Shown here piece after piece: positions 7,832 to 17,455 of a stretch of 53,553 nt of DNA (positions within the stretch are counted from its first letter, which is position 1; each line of letters starts with the position of its first letter). Source of the stretch: Aeromonas taiwanensis (GTDB lineage Bacteria > Pseudomonadota > Gammaproteobacteria > Enterobacterales > Aeromonadaceae); contig NZ_CDDD01000021.1 in NCBI RefSeq assembly GCF_000820165.1, positions 1 to 53,553 of the forward strand. The letters run 5' to 3'. The position numbers were made by a program, and so were the translations under genes. Under the pieces are notes generated by a model. That model was not told the origin of the DNA. It saw only the letters and a list, made by a program, of their open reading frames with translations, and did not search any database.

Positions 7832-8608
7832 TTGAAGCAAGATCAGAGTTTTGACGGGCGTGCGGACAAGTTCGCCCGCAACATCTACGACTCCACCAAG
7901 GGGTGCATCCGCACGACCGTGGTGTGGAGCGACATCGAGGCCTGCCTGGCACGCCTGGGCAATCGGCCCCTGCGCATCCTGGATGCAGGAGGCGGCTTTG
8001 GCTACTTCGCCCAGAAGCTGGCGGCCATGGGCCATCAGGTGGAGCTGTGCGATCTTTCGGCGGAGATGCTGGCCCTGGCCCGCACCCAGATCGCCGAGAA
8101 GGGGCTGGAAGACAGAATTCGTCTCATCCATTGCCCCATTCAGGATCTGAAGCAACACGTGACCGGTACCTTCGATCTGGTGCTCTGCCATGCGGTGCTG
8201 GAGTGGCTCGCCGAGCCGCGCCAGACCTTGCTGGGTCTGTTCCCTTTCGTCAAGGCTGGGGGCATACTGTCGCTGCTTTTCTACAATCGTCACGGCCTCC
8301 TGTTCCAGAGCCTGGTGGTGGGCAATTTCGATTATGTGCGCCTGGGCCTTCGCAAGAAGCGCCAGACTGCCCTGACCCCCACCAATCCCCAGATCCCCGA
8401 GCAGGTCTATGACTGGATAGGCAGGGGAGGCTTGCGGATCATCGGCAAGACCGGGGTGCGGGTCATCCACGACTACATGCGCCACAAGCAGGATCAGGTC
8501 GAGAAGTTCGACGATCTGCTGGCCATGGAGCAGCAGTACTGCCGGCAGGAACCCTTTGTCTCCCTGGGTCGCTATATCCATGTGATGGCCCAGAAACCAG
8601 CCGGTTGA
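7832..8608 (+). CDS. cmoM: tRNA U34 carboxymethyl-ester methyltransferase CmoM (SmtA)
   Basis: About 258 residues. CmoM methylates 5-carboxymethoxyuridine at the tRNA wobble position to its methyl ester using S-adenosylmethionine. Motif I is LDAGGGFGYFA and the acidic strand-2 end is LCDLSAEM; family features include HAVLEWLAEPR, FYNRHGLL, GNFDYV and the C-terminal YCRQEPFVSLGRYIHV. The frame extends far upstream, but that part overlaps elyC antisense. Alignment with E. coli CmoM puts the start at TTG 7832 (LKQDQSFDG against MQDRNFDD). Only a weak AAGAG precedes it, so the start is the least certain part. The mukFEB genes follow. Confidence 0.92.
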   Translation: MKQDQSFDGRADKFARNIYDSTKGCIRTTVVWSDIEACLARLGNRPLRILDAGGGFGYFAQKLAAMGHQVELCDLSAEMLALARTQIAEKGLEDRIRLIHCPIQDLKQHVTGTFDLVLCHAVLEWLAEPRQTLLGLFPFVKAGGILSLLFYNRHGLLFQSLVVGNFDYVRLGLRKKRQTALTPTNPQIPEQVYDWIGRGGLRIIGKTGVRVIHDYMRHKQDQVEKFDDLLAMEQQYCRQEPFVSLGRYIHVMAQKPAG

Positions 8609-8723
8609 GACACACCGGCGTGAATACGATGCGGGATCCAGCCGCCGGGGCGCCACCGACCCCGGCCTATATCACCACGGCGGGCGAGTGACCCGCCGGC
8701 TATAACAACGAGATGATAACGTC

Positions 8724-10043
8724 ATGATGAGTACATCCCGTACCCTGCCAGAGACGGTGGGATGGGTCAGACAGGAGGGGTTGTCCCTGAACCTCCCCAC
8801 CGACCGGCTGGCCTTTCTGATCGCGATCAAGACCCTGTCCGAGGACGAGTCTGATCTCTCGGAGGCCGCGCTGCACGATGCCTTCGGCTACGTGAGCAGC
8901 GCCTTCGGCCAGATGGACGAGACCCTCACCGGTCGCGCCAACAACGCCATCAACGATCTCATTCGCCAGCAGCTGCTGTCGCGCTTCACCACCGACATGG
9001 TGGCGGGGGAGAGCCTCTACCGCCTGTCGCGCCTTGGCATGAGCATCGTCGACTTCTTCCTGGAGAGCCGTCAGGTGGACTCCATCAAGCTCTCCATCCT
9101 GCTCGAGCACCTGGCTGCCGAGCTCGACACCGCCCGCAAGGCCGCGCTCGAGACCAATACCCGGGAGCAGTGGGATGCCGAGGTGCTGCCCCGTCTCACC
9201 TTCTCCCTTGAGGAGACGCTCGGGCGCATCGACCTCACCCAGCGCGCCATGGATGAGCAGCAGAACCAGGTGAAGGGCGAGATCGCGGCCCTGCTGACCC
9301 AGAACTGGGTCGATGCCATCCACAGCTGCGAGAAGCTCTTGCACGAGACCGGTCAGACCCTGCGCGAACTGCAGGACACCCTGGATGCCGCCGGTCACCG
9401 CCTGCAGGCGGGGCTGCTCAACATTCAGGAGGCGGCCCAGGGGCGCGACGATCTGTTCCACGTCGAGGAGCTGACCCATGCCCTGCAGGGGCGGCTTGAC
9501 GTCATCACCGCCTGGGGCCAGCAGTGCATCGAGCTCTGGTCCCGCTACGACAGACACGTCCACAAATTCATCCGCAACGCCATCGACATGGACAAGAACC
9601 GCGCCTTCAGCCAGCGGCTGCGGGAATCCATCCGCAACTTCGAGCAGCACAACTGGCTGCTGCGAGTGGCCGAGGAGCCGCGCCTCCTGGAGCTGCGGGA
9701 TGAGACCATCGCCATCCACGACGAAGAAGTCACCGGCGAGGTGCCGCTGGAGATGGAGTACATGGAGATGGTGGACATCAATCAGGAGCTGGCCGAGCGC
9801 ATCGAGCGCTACCTGGCCCGCTACCCCGAGCAGGGCCATCAGCTGGATCTCGCGGACGTGCTGCGGGAGTACCTGCTGGACTACCCGGCCCATGCCCACT
9901 TCGACGTGGCGCGCCTCCTGATCGATCAGGCCGTGCGTCTCGGCCATGCCAGCGGTGAGCGCGAGCATCACCGTCAGCCCGCATGGAAACCCATTAACCA
10001 AGCTGGATCCAAGGTTCAGGCCTATGTCATCGATCAATACTGA
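8724..10043 (+). CDS. mukF: Chromosome partition protein MukF (kleisin)
   Basis: A 439-residue kleisin of the MukBEF condensin, which compacts and segregates the chromosome. It bridges the MukB heads and binds MukE. It matches E. coli MukF (440 residues) along its length: the N-terminal winged-helix dimerisation region, a helical middle with [18 protein letters not shown], the strongly conserved [19 protein letters not shown], and a C-terminal winged helix ending [10 protein letters not shown]. Two ATGs (8724, 8727) are possible starts. It is 115 bp after cmoM and overlaps mukE by 20 bases, as expected of a translationally coupled operon. Confidence 0.96.
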   Translation: MMSTSRTLPETVGWVRQEGLSLNLPTDRLAFLIAIKTLSEDESDLSEAALHDAFGYVSSAFGQMDETLTGRANNAINDLIRQQLLSRFTTDMVAGESLYRLSRLGMSIVDFFLESRQVDSIKLSILLEHLAAELDTARKAALETNTREQWDAEVLPRLTFSLEETLGRIDLTQRAMDEQQNQVKGEIAALLTQNWVDAIHSCEKLLHETGQTLRELQDTLDAAGHRLQAGLLNIQEAAQGRDDLFHVEELTHALQGRLDVITAWGQQCIELWSRYDRHVHKFIRNAIDMDKNRAFSQRLRESIRNFEQHNWLLRVAEEPRLLELRDETIAIHDEEVTGEVPLEMEYMEMVDINQELAERIERYLARYPEQGHQLDLADVLREYLLDYPAHAHFDVARLLIDQAVRLGHASGEREHHRQPAWKPINQAGSKVQAYVIDQY

Positions 10044-10761
10044 GTTTCCCTTGCCCCTGCGACTCGCAGAGGCCATCGCCAACCCCTTGTTTCCGCGCAT
10101 CGACACCGCCCTGCGCTCCGGTCGTCACATCAGTGCCGACGAGTTCGAGCAGCACTCCGCCCTGGTGGAGTACCACGGCGAGCTGGAGATCTTCTACGGC
10201 CGCTATCAGGTCGAGCTCATCAAGGCGCCGGAAGGCTTCTTCTACCTGCGCCCGCGCCCGAGTGCCGACATCGGAACAACAGTGTTATCTGAGCTCGATA
10301 TGCTGGTGGGCAAGGTGCTCTGCTACCTGTTCCTGAGCCCGGACCGCCTCGCCTCGGAAGGGGTCTTCTCCATGGCCGAGCTACAGGAGGAGGTGCTGGG
10401 GCTGGCGGACGAGAAACAGCTGCTGCGCATGGTCAACAGCCGTTCCGGCGGCACCGATCTCGACAAGAAGAAACTCCTCGAGAAGATCCGCACCTCCATG
10501 CGTCGCCTCAAGCGCCTCGGGATGATCACCGCCCTTGGCAACAGCGACAAGTTCCGGGTCAACGAGTCCGTGTTCCGCTTCGCCGCCGACGTGCGCTCCG
10601 ACGAGGATCCCCGCGCGGTGCAGCTGCGGATGATCCAGGAGGGGGAGGCCATCTTCCACGACGACGAGATGCCGAGCAGCGATTCCCTGTTCGAGGACAT
10701 CGAAGGGGATCTGGACGAAGAGCAGCTTGAGCTGGAGGTCGAAGATGATCTGCGAGACTAA
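10024..10761 (+). CDS. mukE: Chromosome partition protein MukE
   Basis: A 245-residue accessory subunit (KITE type) of MukBEF that binds MukF and modulates MukB. The start is the ATG at 10024 reading [17 protein letters not shown], which aligns with the E. coli MukE N-terminus; the frame open further upstream belongs to the mukF overlap. Conserved stretches include [52 protein letters not shown] and the highly acidic C-terminal tail. A 45-base gap leads to mukB. Confidence 0.96.
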   Translation: MSSINTEFPLPLRLAEAIANPLFPRIDTALRSGRHISADEFEQHSALVEYHGELEIFYGRYQVELIKAPEGFFYLRPRPSADIGTTVLSELDMLVGKVLCYLFLSPDRLASEGVFSMAELQEEVLGLADEKQLLRMVNSRSGGTDLDKKKLLEKIRTSMRRLKRLGMITALGNSDKFRVNESVFRFAADVRSDEDPRAVQLRMIQEGEAIFHDDEMPSSDSLFEDIEGDLDEEQLELEVEDDLRD

Positions 10762-10806
10762 TTTTCTGGCACAGATGGAGACGAGAGTCCTGATGGAGAG
10801 TGCGGC

Positions 10807-13800
10807 GTGAGAGGTAAATTCAAATCCCTGACCATGGTCAACTGGAACGGCTTCTTCGCCCGGACCTTCGATCTCGACCAGCTGGTGACCACCTTGTCCG
10901 GCGGCAACGGCGCGGGCAAGTCCACCACCATGGCGGCCTTCATCGCGGCCCTTATTCCCGATCAGTCCCTGCTGCATTTTCGTAACACCACGGAGGCGGG
11001 CTCATCCAGCGCGTCCCGCGACAAGGGGCTCTACGGCAAGCTGCAGCGCGGTCACTGCTACTCGGTGCTGGGAGTGATGAACAGCCGCGAGCAGCGGATC
11101 TGGGTCGGCGTGCACCTGGAGCAGGTGGCCAACCGCGACAACAAGGTGAACATCACCCCGTTCGCCCTGGTTGACGTGCCCGAGCACCTGGCGCCCACCG
11201 ATCTGCTGCTGGAGAAGCTCGACGACGGCAAGGGGCGGGTGCGTGCCTTCGCCGATCTGAAAGGGGCGGCGGCGGAGCTCGGCGCCATCAAGGTCGCCAA
11301 GTTCAATACGGTGACCGATTATCACAACTTCATGTTCGAGTTCGGCATCACGCCGAAGAAGCTGCGTGATCAGAAGGATCGCGGCAAGTTCTATCGCCTG
11401 ATCGAGGCCTCCCTCTACGGCGGCATCTCATCATCCATCAGCCGCTCCCTGCGGGAATACCTGCTGCCGGAGAACTCCGGCGTGCGCAAGGCATTCCAGG
11501 ACATGGAGGCGGCCATCTACGAGAACCGCCGCACCCTGGAGGCGATCAAGGAGACCCAGGGTCAGCGGGATCTGTTCAAGAACCTCATCACCGAGACCAC
11601 CCACTACGTGGCCGCGGAGTATGTGCGGGGCGCCGCCGAGAAGAGCCGGCTCTCCGAGCTGGCCCTGAAGGCCCGTGCCGAGCTTGCGGGCAAACGCCGC
11701 CTGCTCGCCGAGGAGAAGCAGCGCGCCATCTATCTGGCGGACGAGGTGGATCAGCTCACCAACCGCGAGAAGCTCCTGACCGACGAGCTGGAGTCCGCCG
11801 CCGAGCACCTGGCCAAGGTGATGGCGGCCGTCAACCTGCAGAAGAAGATCGAGATGTACCGCGCCGATCTCGCGGAGCTGGTGGACAAGCTCGAGCAGCA
11901 GCAGGCGGTGGTGGAAGAGATCCACGGCCAGCTGCTGGAGGTGGAGGAGCGCAAGGAGCTGGCGCAAGGAGAGGTGGACAGCCTCAAGACCCAGCTCGCC
12001 GACTACCAGCAGGCGCTGGATATCCAGCAGACCCGCGCCATCCAGTACCGCCAGGCGGTGCAGGCCCTGGAAAACGCCCGCGAGCAGTGCGAACTGCCGG
12101 GGTTGACCGCCGAACAGGCGAGTGACGCCCTGCACCAGTTCCGCGCCGCCGAGCAGAGTCTGACCCGTCAGGTGCTGGCCGCCGAGCAGCAGCTGGCGCT
12201 CGCCAAGGCGGCGGTGGCCGAGCACGAGGCGGCGCTGGCGCTGCTTTTGAGCATCGCTCCCGAGACCGCCCGTGAGGCTGCCTGGCCCCAAGCCCAGGCC
12301 CTGCTCAAGCGCCATATCGAGGACAAGGCCCGCATTGCCCAGGGGCAGGGGTTGCGCGCCGCCCTGGCCCGCCTCGAGAAGGAGAGCGAAAGCCAGAAGA
12401 CCCTCTTGCGGCTGCGAGACGAGCTGGCCCAGGCGTCTGGTCAGCACATTGCCAGCCAGGACGAGCTGGAACTCTTCTTGGAAGCCCAGCGCACCCGTCA
12501 GGAGGAGCTCGCCGAGCAGCAAGGGGAGGCGAACCAGCGCCGCGCCAGCCTGGAGCATCAGGGGGCCCAGCTGGGCCGCGATATCGCGGAGCTGACCAAG
12601 CTCGCCCCCCGCTGGCTGAAGTCCTTCGAGAAGCTCGAGCAGCTGCGCGAGCAGAGCGGATTGCCGCTCGCCACCGCCGAAGAACTTTCTTCCGGCATGC
12701 AGAGCGTGCTCGACAAGGAGCGGGAGTTCGAGCAGGAGAGCAACCGCATCCAGAGCCAGAAACAGGCGCTGGAGCTGCAAATTCGCAACCTGCAGCTGGG
12801 GGCCGGCGAGGCCGATCCGCGCCTTGCCCGCATCGCCGAGCAGGTGGGGGGCGTGCTGCTCTCCGACGTCTACGACGACATCTCCATCGACGATGCCCCT
12901 TACTACTCGGCGCTCTACGGTCCGGCTCGCAGCGCCCTGGTGGTGCTCGACCTGGAAGGCGCCATCGAGCGGCTGAAAAAGCTGGACGATTGCCCGGAGG
13001 ACATCTACCTCATCCAGGGCAACCCCGACTCCTTTGACGAGGATCTGGTGGAGGCGGACGAGCTGGGGGACGCCGTGCTGGTGCGCACCAGCAAGCGTCA
13101 GGTGCGCTTCTCCCGCTACCCCGATCTGCCGCTCTTTGGCCGCGCCGCTCGGGAAAAACGGATCGAGCAGCTGGACCTGGAACGGGAAAATCTCATCGAG
13201 GGCTACGCCAAGGCCGCCTTCGAGCAGCAGAAGTACCACCGCCTCTACGGCCACTTCCGCGACTTTATCGGTGCCCACCTGGATATCGCCTTCCGCCCCG
13301 ACCCGGAAGCGGAAGTGCAGGCCAAACAGGCCGAGCAGCGCAAGCTGCAAGAGACCATCGCCGAGTGCGACAAGCAGCTGGCCGAGGCCAAGGCAGCCGC
13401 TGCCCAGCTGACTCGCCATATCCAGCTGGTGCAGGGGATGCTGCCCTTCGCCCATCTCTTTGCCGAGGCAGACCTGGCGGCGCGACTCGAGGCGGCCCAC
13501 GCCGATGTTGAGGCCCTTAAAACAGCCGAAGCCTTTGTCGCCAAGCACGGCAAGGCCCTCGAGAAACTCGAGACTCTGGCGCAGGTGCTGCGCCAGGATC
13601 CCCAGGATCTCGCCGCCCTGCAGGCCACCTTTGACGAGGCGAGCGAACAGCTGGCGGAGCAGAAGCGCCGTTGCTACGCACTCGATCAGCTGGTGGCCCG
13701 TCTGCCGCACTTCGCCTATCAAGATGCGCAGGACCTGCTCGGCAAGGCCTCCGAGATGAGCGAGCGCCTGAAAGAGAAGCTCAAGGCGGCGGAACTGGCC

Positions 13801-15234
13801 GCCCGCACCGCCGGCGAGCAGCACAAGCTGATCGCCTTGCGCCACACCGAGGCGCTGCAGCTGCGCACGGCGCTCGATTCCAGCGCCGCGGCCAAGGGGC
13901 AGACCCTGGCGGAGTTCGAGCAGGAGCTGGGGGCCATGGGGCTCTCCCTGTCGGATGACATGGAAGAGAAGGCCCGCGCCCACAAGAAAGAGATCGAAGA
14001 GCTGCTCATCCGCACCCGGACCCGTCGTACCAGTGCCGAGGCCCAGCTGCAGGTGTGCAAGCGCGAGATTGAATCCCTCGGCGGTCGTCTCAAGCTGGAA
14101 GGCAAGGATTACTACGGCGCTCGCAAATCCCTGGTGGGCCACAAGGCGAGCTGGTCGCGGGTGGTGCGCCTGGCGCGGGAGACCGACGTCGAGAAGCGCC
14201 TCAACAAGCGCGAGCTGGCTTACTTAGACAGCGACGAGCTGCGCTCCATGTCGGACAAGGCCCTCGGCGCCCTGCGGGTGGCGGTGGCCCACGACGAGGC
14301 CCTGCGCGATGCGCTGCGTCTGTCGGAAGGCAACCGCAACACCGAGCAGAAGGTCGCCTTCTACGTGCAGGTCTACCGTTACCTCAAAGATCGCATCCGC
14401 AACGACATCATCCGCTCGGACGATCCGGTGGAGGCCATCGAGGAGATGGAGATCGAGCTGGCCCGTCTGGCCGATGAGCTCAAGCAGCGGGAGAATCACT
14501 TGTCTCTCTCCTCCCACGAGGTAGCGGCCAAGATCACCAACATCATCCGCCGGGAGCAGAACCGCATCCGGGTGCTGAACCAGGGCTTGCAGAACATCGC
14601 CTTCGGTCTGGTACGCGGGGTGCGCCTCAACGTCAATATCCGCGAGGCCCACACTCGCCTCCTGACCGCGCTCGCCGATCAGAGTGCCATGCACAATGAT
14701 CTGTTTGCCGACAAGGAGCTCAGCTTCTCCGAGGCCATGGCCAAGCTGTTCCAGCGCCTGAACCCGCAGGTGGAGCAGGGGGAGCGCAACTACCAGGTGA
14801 TGGGGGACGTGCTGCTGGACTATCGCAACTACCTGGAGCTGGAGATCGAGGTGCAGCGCGGTGCCGATGGCTGGCTGCGGGCCGAGAGCGGCGCCCTCTC
14901 TACCGGCGAGGCGATCGGCACCGGTCAGGCCATCCTCTTGATGGTGCTGATCAGCTGGGAGGAGGAGTCCCGCCGCCTGCGCGGCAAGGACATCGCTCCC
15001 TGCCGTCTGCTGTTCCTGGACGAGGCGGCGCGCCTGGATGGCAAGTCCATCGCCACCCTGTTCGAGCTGTGCGAGCGGCAGGACATGCAGCTCCTCATCG
15101 CGGCGCCCGAGAACATCAGCCCCGAGAAGGGCACCACCTACAAGCTCATCCGCAAGGTGCAGGGCAAGCACGAACACGTGCACGTGGTGGGACTGCGGGG
15201 CTTCGGCTTTGCTGACGACAAGCTGATCGCCTGA
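10807..15234 (+). CDS. mukB: Chromosome partition protein MukB (SMC-like ATPase)
   Basis: A 1475-residue SMC-type ATPase (E. coli 1486). The N-terminal half-head has Walker A GGNGAGKST at 32-40. Two long coiled coils surround a central hinge (roughly residues 660-790, containing GGVLLSDVYDDISIDDAPYY), and the C-terminal half-head carries the signature LSTGEAIGTG and Walker B CRLLFLDEAARL. It forms the loop-extruding motor of MukBEF. The start is GTG 10807, matching the E. coli N-terminus (RGKF), with GGAGAG upstream. It is the last gene of cmoM-mukFEB and is followed by a strong terminator. Confidence 0.97.
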   Translation: MRGKFKSLTMVNWNGFFARTFDLDQLVTTLSGGNGAGKSTTMAAFIAALIPDQSLLHFRNTTEAGSSSASRDKGLYGKLQRGHCYSVLGVMNSREQRIWVGVHLEQVANRDNKVNITPFALVDVPEHLAPTDLLLEKLDDGKGRVRAFADLKGAAAELGAIKVAKFNTVTDYHNFMFEFGITPKKLRDQKDRGKFYRLIEASLYGGISSSISRSLREYLLPENSGVRKAFQDMEAAIYENRRTLEAIKETQGQRDLFKNLITETTHYVAAEYVRGAAEKSRLSELALKARAELAGKRRLLAEEKQRAIYLADEVDQLTNREKLLTDELESAAEHLAKVMAAVNLQKKIEMYRADLAELVDKLEQQQAVVEEIHGQLLEVEERKELAQGEVDSLKTQLADYQQALDIQQTRAIQYRQAVQALENAREQCELPGLTAEQASDALHQFRAAEQSLTRQVLAAEQQLALAKAAVAEHEAALALLLSIAPETAREAAWPQAQALLKRHIEDKARIAQGQGLRAALARLEKESESQKTLLRLRDELAQASGQHIASQDELELFLEAQRTRQEELAEQQGEANQRRASLEHQGAQLGRDIAELTKLAPRWLKSFEKLEQLREQSGLPLATAEELSSGMQSVLDKEREFEQESNRIQSQKQALELQIRNLQLGAGEADPRLARIAEQVGGVLLSDVYDDISIDDAPYYSALYGPARSALVVLDLEGAIERLKKLDDCPEDIYLIQGNPDSFDEDLVEADELGDAVLVRTSKRQVRFSRYPDLPLFGRAAREKRIEQLDLERENLIEGYAKAAFEQQKYHRLYGHFRDFIGAHLDIAFRPDPEAEVQAKQAEQRKLQETIAECDKQLAEAKAAAAQLTRHIQLVQGMLPFAHLFAEADLAARLEAAHADVEALKTAEAFVAKHGKALEKLETLAQVLRQDPQDLAALQATFDEASEQLAEQKRRCYALDQLVARLPHFAYQDAQDLLGKASEMSERLKEKLKAAELAARTAGEQHKLIALRHTEALQLRTALDSSAAAKGQTLAEFEQELGAMGLSLSDDMEEKARAHKKEIEELLIRTRTRRTSAEAQLQVCKREIESLGGRLKLEGKDYYGARKSLVGHKASWSRVVRLARETDVEKRLNKRELAYLDSDELRSMSDKALGALRVAVAHDEALRDALRLSEGNRNTEQKVAFYVQVYRYLKDRIRNDIIRSDDPVEAIEEMEIELARLADELKQRENHLSLSSHEVAAKITNIIRREQNRIRVLNQGLQNIAFGLVRGVRLNVNIREAHTRLLTALADQSAMHNDLFADKELSFSEAMAKLFQRLNPQVEQGERNYQVMGDVLLDYRNYLELEIEVQRGADGWLRAESGALSTGEAIGTGQAILLMVLISWEEESRRLRGKDIAPCRLLFLDEAARLDGKSIATLFELCERQDMQLLIAAPENISPEKGTTYKLIRKVQGKHEHVHVVGLRGFGFADDKLIA

Positions 15235-15272
15235 GGTCGCATCACCTGACACAGGCTGACGGAGCGATAACC

Positions 15273-15302
15273 AAAACGGGAGGCACAGGCCTCCCGTTTT
15301 CT
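15273..15302 (+). terminator. mukB terminator
   Basis: Perfect 12-bp arms at 15273-15284 and 15289-15300 with loop ACAG, ending in a short T run. Its sequence is almost the same as the terminator after the next gene. Confidence 0.85.
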
Positions 15303-15405
15303 ATGGGAAAGTGAGAGAGTAGCCCCCTGTTTGCAGGATTGAACCTGGCGTTGACGCTATGGCCTTTGAGCCGGTGTGGCGCCGAACACTGAGTCGAGGA
15401 AGTGG

Positions 15406-15801
15406 ATGATGATCACCATGGTGCAAAAGGGGGTGCTGATCCCCCTGAGTCTGCTGCTGGCCGCCTGCAGCAGCCAGCCGCAGGCCGGTGAGGATGGCAG
15501 CGTGCGCGGTTACACCCAGACGGGGCTCGCCTCCTACTATGCCGATCGCTACCACAACAAGAGGACCGCGAGCGGCGAACTGCACAAGAGGGGGGGCAAC
15601 ACGGCGGCTCACATGACGCTGCCCTTCGGCACCCAGGTCAAGGTCACCAACCTCGCCAACGGCAAGAGCGTGGTGGTACGGGTCAACGACAGGGGCAACT
15701 TTGCCAGGGGACGCATCATCGATCTCTCCAGGGCAGCCTTCAGCGCCATCGGCAATCCCCGAACCGGGCTTATCAAGGTGAAGCTGGAGGTAGTCCCTTA
15801 G
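15406..15801 (+). CDS. Short RlpA-like double-psi beta-barrel lipoprotein
   Basis: A 131-residue predicted lipoprotein. The signal ends in LLLAAC, so Cys21 should be lipidated. The rest is one RlpA-type double-psi barrel: TGLASYYADRYHNKRTASGE, then MTLPFGTQVKVTN, and VRVNDRGNFARGRIIDLSRA with the conserved Asp of the VNDRG motif. Full-length RlpA (about 360 residues) is a septal lytic transglycosylase with a C-terminal SPOR domain. This protein lacks SPOR, so septal targeting is not expected in the same way. AGGA at 15397 favours a start at 15406 or 15409. It is a single-gene unit between two near-identical terminators. Confidence 0.85.
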   Translation: MMITMVQKGVLIPLSLLLAACSSQPQAGEDGSVRGYTQTGLASYYADRYHNKRTASGELHKRGGNTAAHMTLPFGTQVKVTNLANGKSVVVRVNDRGNFARGRIIDLSRAAFSAIGNPRTGLIKVKLEVVP

Positions 15802-15824
15802 CGATTGTCAGTACAGCGTCATCG

Positions 15825-15857
15825 AAACGGGAGGCACTGCCTCCCGTTTTGTTTTTT
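15825..15857 (+). terminator. Terminator of the RlpA-like gene
   Basis: Eleven-bp arms (15825-15835 and 15839-15849) with a three-base loop, followed by a T-rich tract to 15857. Confidence 0.9.
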
Positions 15858-15957
15858 GGGTGATGCAGCGAGGTGGTCAAGGTCCGGCACTGATTCTCCG
15901 CTACCCTCTGAGGGAGATCGCCATGCCTGTAAGGCACACGGGAGAGGGGACGTTTCG

Positions 15958-16473
15958 ATGCAAAGGACGTTGTTGCTGGTGCGCCATGCAAAATCGAGCT
16001 GGGAAGAGGCTGGGCTGCCTGACAGGGCGCGCCCCCTGGCTCCACGGGGGCTGCGTGATGCCCCCCTGATGGGGGACCGATTGGCACGGGCGGGGGTGAA
16101 GCCCGATCTCATCCTCTCCAGTCCCGCCTGCCGGGCCTTGTCGACAGCTAGGCTGATCGCCGGGGCGCTGGGTTACCCGATTAGCCGGATAGCGGTCGAT
16201 GATCGCCTCTACGGGAGCAATGTGGATACCCTGCTCGAGGTGGTGGGGGAGTTTGCCGACACGCTGGGGTGCGTGATGCTCGTCGGTCACGATCCGGAGT
16301 TCACCGCCCTGGCCCATCGCTTCTCAAGCAAGATCACCCGGATGCCGACCTGCGCCGTCGCGTGCTTCACCTTTGATGCGCCATCCTGGTCGGCGCTGGC
16401 GGCCCGATCCCTCAAGGGGGTGAGCTTCGATTATCCCAGGCTGCACCGGGATGAGCGGGGCCACAAGCCATGA
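15958..16473 (+). CDS. SixA-like histidine phosphatase
   Basis: A 171-residue histidine-phosphatase-family protein. The catalytic motif near the N-terminus is RHAKSSWEE (the RHG variant seen in SixA-type proteins), and the second catalytic His is in LVGHDPEFTAL. SSPACRAL is the usual second arginine block. SixA removes phosphate from histidine phosphotransfer domains in E. coli. This sequence is a distant relative, so the true substrate is uncertain. The ATG at 15958 is preceded by GAGGGGA; the frame continues upstream without another good ribosome site. Confidence 0.8.
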   Translation: MQRTLLLVRHAKSSWEEAGLPDRARPLAPRGLRDAPLMGDRLARAGVKPDLILSSPACRALSTARLIAGALGYPISRIAVDDRLYGSNVDTLLEVVGEFADTLGCVMLVGHDPEFTALAHRFSSKITRMPTCAVACFTFDAPSWSALAARSLKGVSFDYPRLHRDERGHKP

Positions 16474-16497
16474 AAAAGGGGAGCCAGGGCTCCCCTT
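16474..16497 (-). terminator. Terminator of the secreted repeat-protein gene
   Basis: Ten-bp arms (16476-16485 and 16488-16497). The A run at 16473-16477 gives a U tract on the minus strand. It overlaps the end of the convergent SixA-like gene. Confidence 0.85.
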
Positions 16498-16517
16498 ACT
16501 GCGCCTTGGCGTTCCAC

Positions 16518-17102
16518 CTACTCGACCGAGATCGGCCCCTTGGTGCCTGCATCGTTGTCGACCCAGCCATCTTCTCCCTTGATGCGGCGATCCCCCTGGA
16601 TGGTGTAGGTGACCATGCCTTGCTTGAACACCAGGGCACCGTCGGACTTCTTGGCCTTGACCGGCTTGCCGTTGACCCATACCCGGTCCTGTGCATCGAT
16701 GCGGATGGTGGCCACGGTGGCGCCCGTCTCGGGGAAGGTGGCGACCCAGTTGCCGGCATAGGGGCTGCCGCTGGCGGGGGCCGCGCCAAATCCTGCGGCA
16801 GCATTCTCTGCTTTGGTCTTGTTGATGTCGCACCCGTTGAGTTCGCTCACCTGGGTGCAACCGGAACGCTCCAGTTTCTGCTTGTAGCTGAGGTTGAGAC
16901 CACCGTCGGCGGCCGGGGCAGGGGGGCCAAATCCCGCCTTGGCATTCTCCGCCTTGCTCTTGTGGATGTCACAGCCCTGGGCCTCGGTGACCTGGGTACA
17001 GCCGGAGCGCTCCAGCTGTTCGGCGTATTTGGCATTGATGGCGTGAACCTGGGCGCTGCCCAGCAGGGACAGGGTCAGGATGAGTGCAGCATTTCTGAAC
17101 AT
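16518..17102 (-). CDS. Secreted protein with two cysteine-bearing tandem repeats
   Basis: A 194-residue protein with a signal peptide (residues 1-21, cut after VHA). Two copies of a roughly 34-residue unit follow at 25-59 and 73-106. Both contain LERSGCTQV, then GCDI, K-K-AENA and AGFG, so each has two cysteines 10 residues apart that could form a disulphide or bind metal. Residues 115-194 (AGNWVATFPETGATVATIRI onward) look like a separate small beta domain. Proline/alanine linkers separate the parts. I recognise no named family. GAGGA seven bases before the ATG at 17102 fixes the start. Probably periplasmic or exported; function unknown. Confidence 0.8.
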   Translation of the reverse strand: MFRNAALILTLSLLGSAQVHAINAKYAEQLERSGCTQVTEAQGCDIHKSKAENAKAGFGPPAPAADGGLNLSYKQKLERSGCTQVSELNGCDINKTKAENAAAGFGAAPASGSPYAGNWVATFPETGATVATIRIDAQDRVWVNGKPVKAKKSDGALVFKQGMVTYTIQGDRRIKGEDGWVDNDAGTKGPISVE

Positions 17103-17251
17103 GATCGGTTCCTCAAGGAATGGTAAGGCTGGCGCCCTGCAACCCTGGCCGCAAGGCGCCGGGCTTGCCATCAGGGTGGCAAGATGGCGACTCTCTCTCA
17201 CGTTAGCAGGCGGCGCTCTGCTCGCCAGATGGCGGTGCGAGAGGATGGGGG

Positions 17252-17455
17252 TCAGCTCTGGGGTATACGCACCCCTTTGTCGAGATAGAGGCTGCTGTAA
17301 TGGGCCCTGTGGGTGACGAACATCACCTGGTGCCGGCTGCCGTCGGAGAGGATGACGAAGTCGCCGGCCTGGGCCGGGCTCTGCAGGAGGATCTCGTGAT
17401 CGGGGGCGGTCAGCTTGTCGGCCTCCTCCCTGAAGGTGAGGGTGTAGGAATACAT
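17252..17455 (-). CDS. Small conserved protein, paralogue of the gene at 49709-49921
   Basis: A 67-residue cytosolic protein starting MYSYTLTFREEADKL. Its centre (GDFVILSDGSRHQV) and its tail (SSLYL) align without gaps with the 70-residue product of the minus-strand gene at 49709-49921 (GELVILSDGSKREV, STLYV). The repeated ILSDGS and the alternating hydrophobic pattern suggest a small beta-barrel. GGAG six bases before the ATG at 17455 fixes the start; an upstream in-frame ATG at 17488 has no ribosome site. No family is known to me. Finding two divergent copies in one window argues that both are real genes. Confidence 0.7.
   Translation of the reverse strand: MYSYTLTFREEADKLTAPDHEILLQSPAQAGDFVILSDGSRHQVMFVTHRAHYSSLYLDKGVRIPQS

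Noticed and set aside
11431..14142. A 903-codon open frame antisense to mukB
   Set aside because: Composition (Leu/Gln/Gly/Ala rich) is that of a reversed GC-rich coiled-coil gene; mukB on the other strand is unambiguous.
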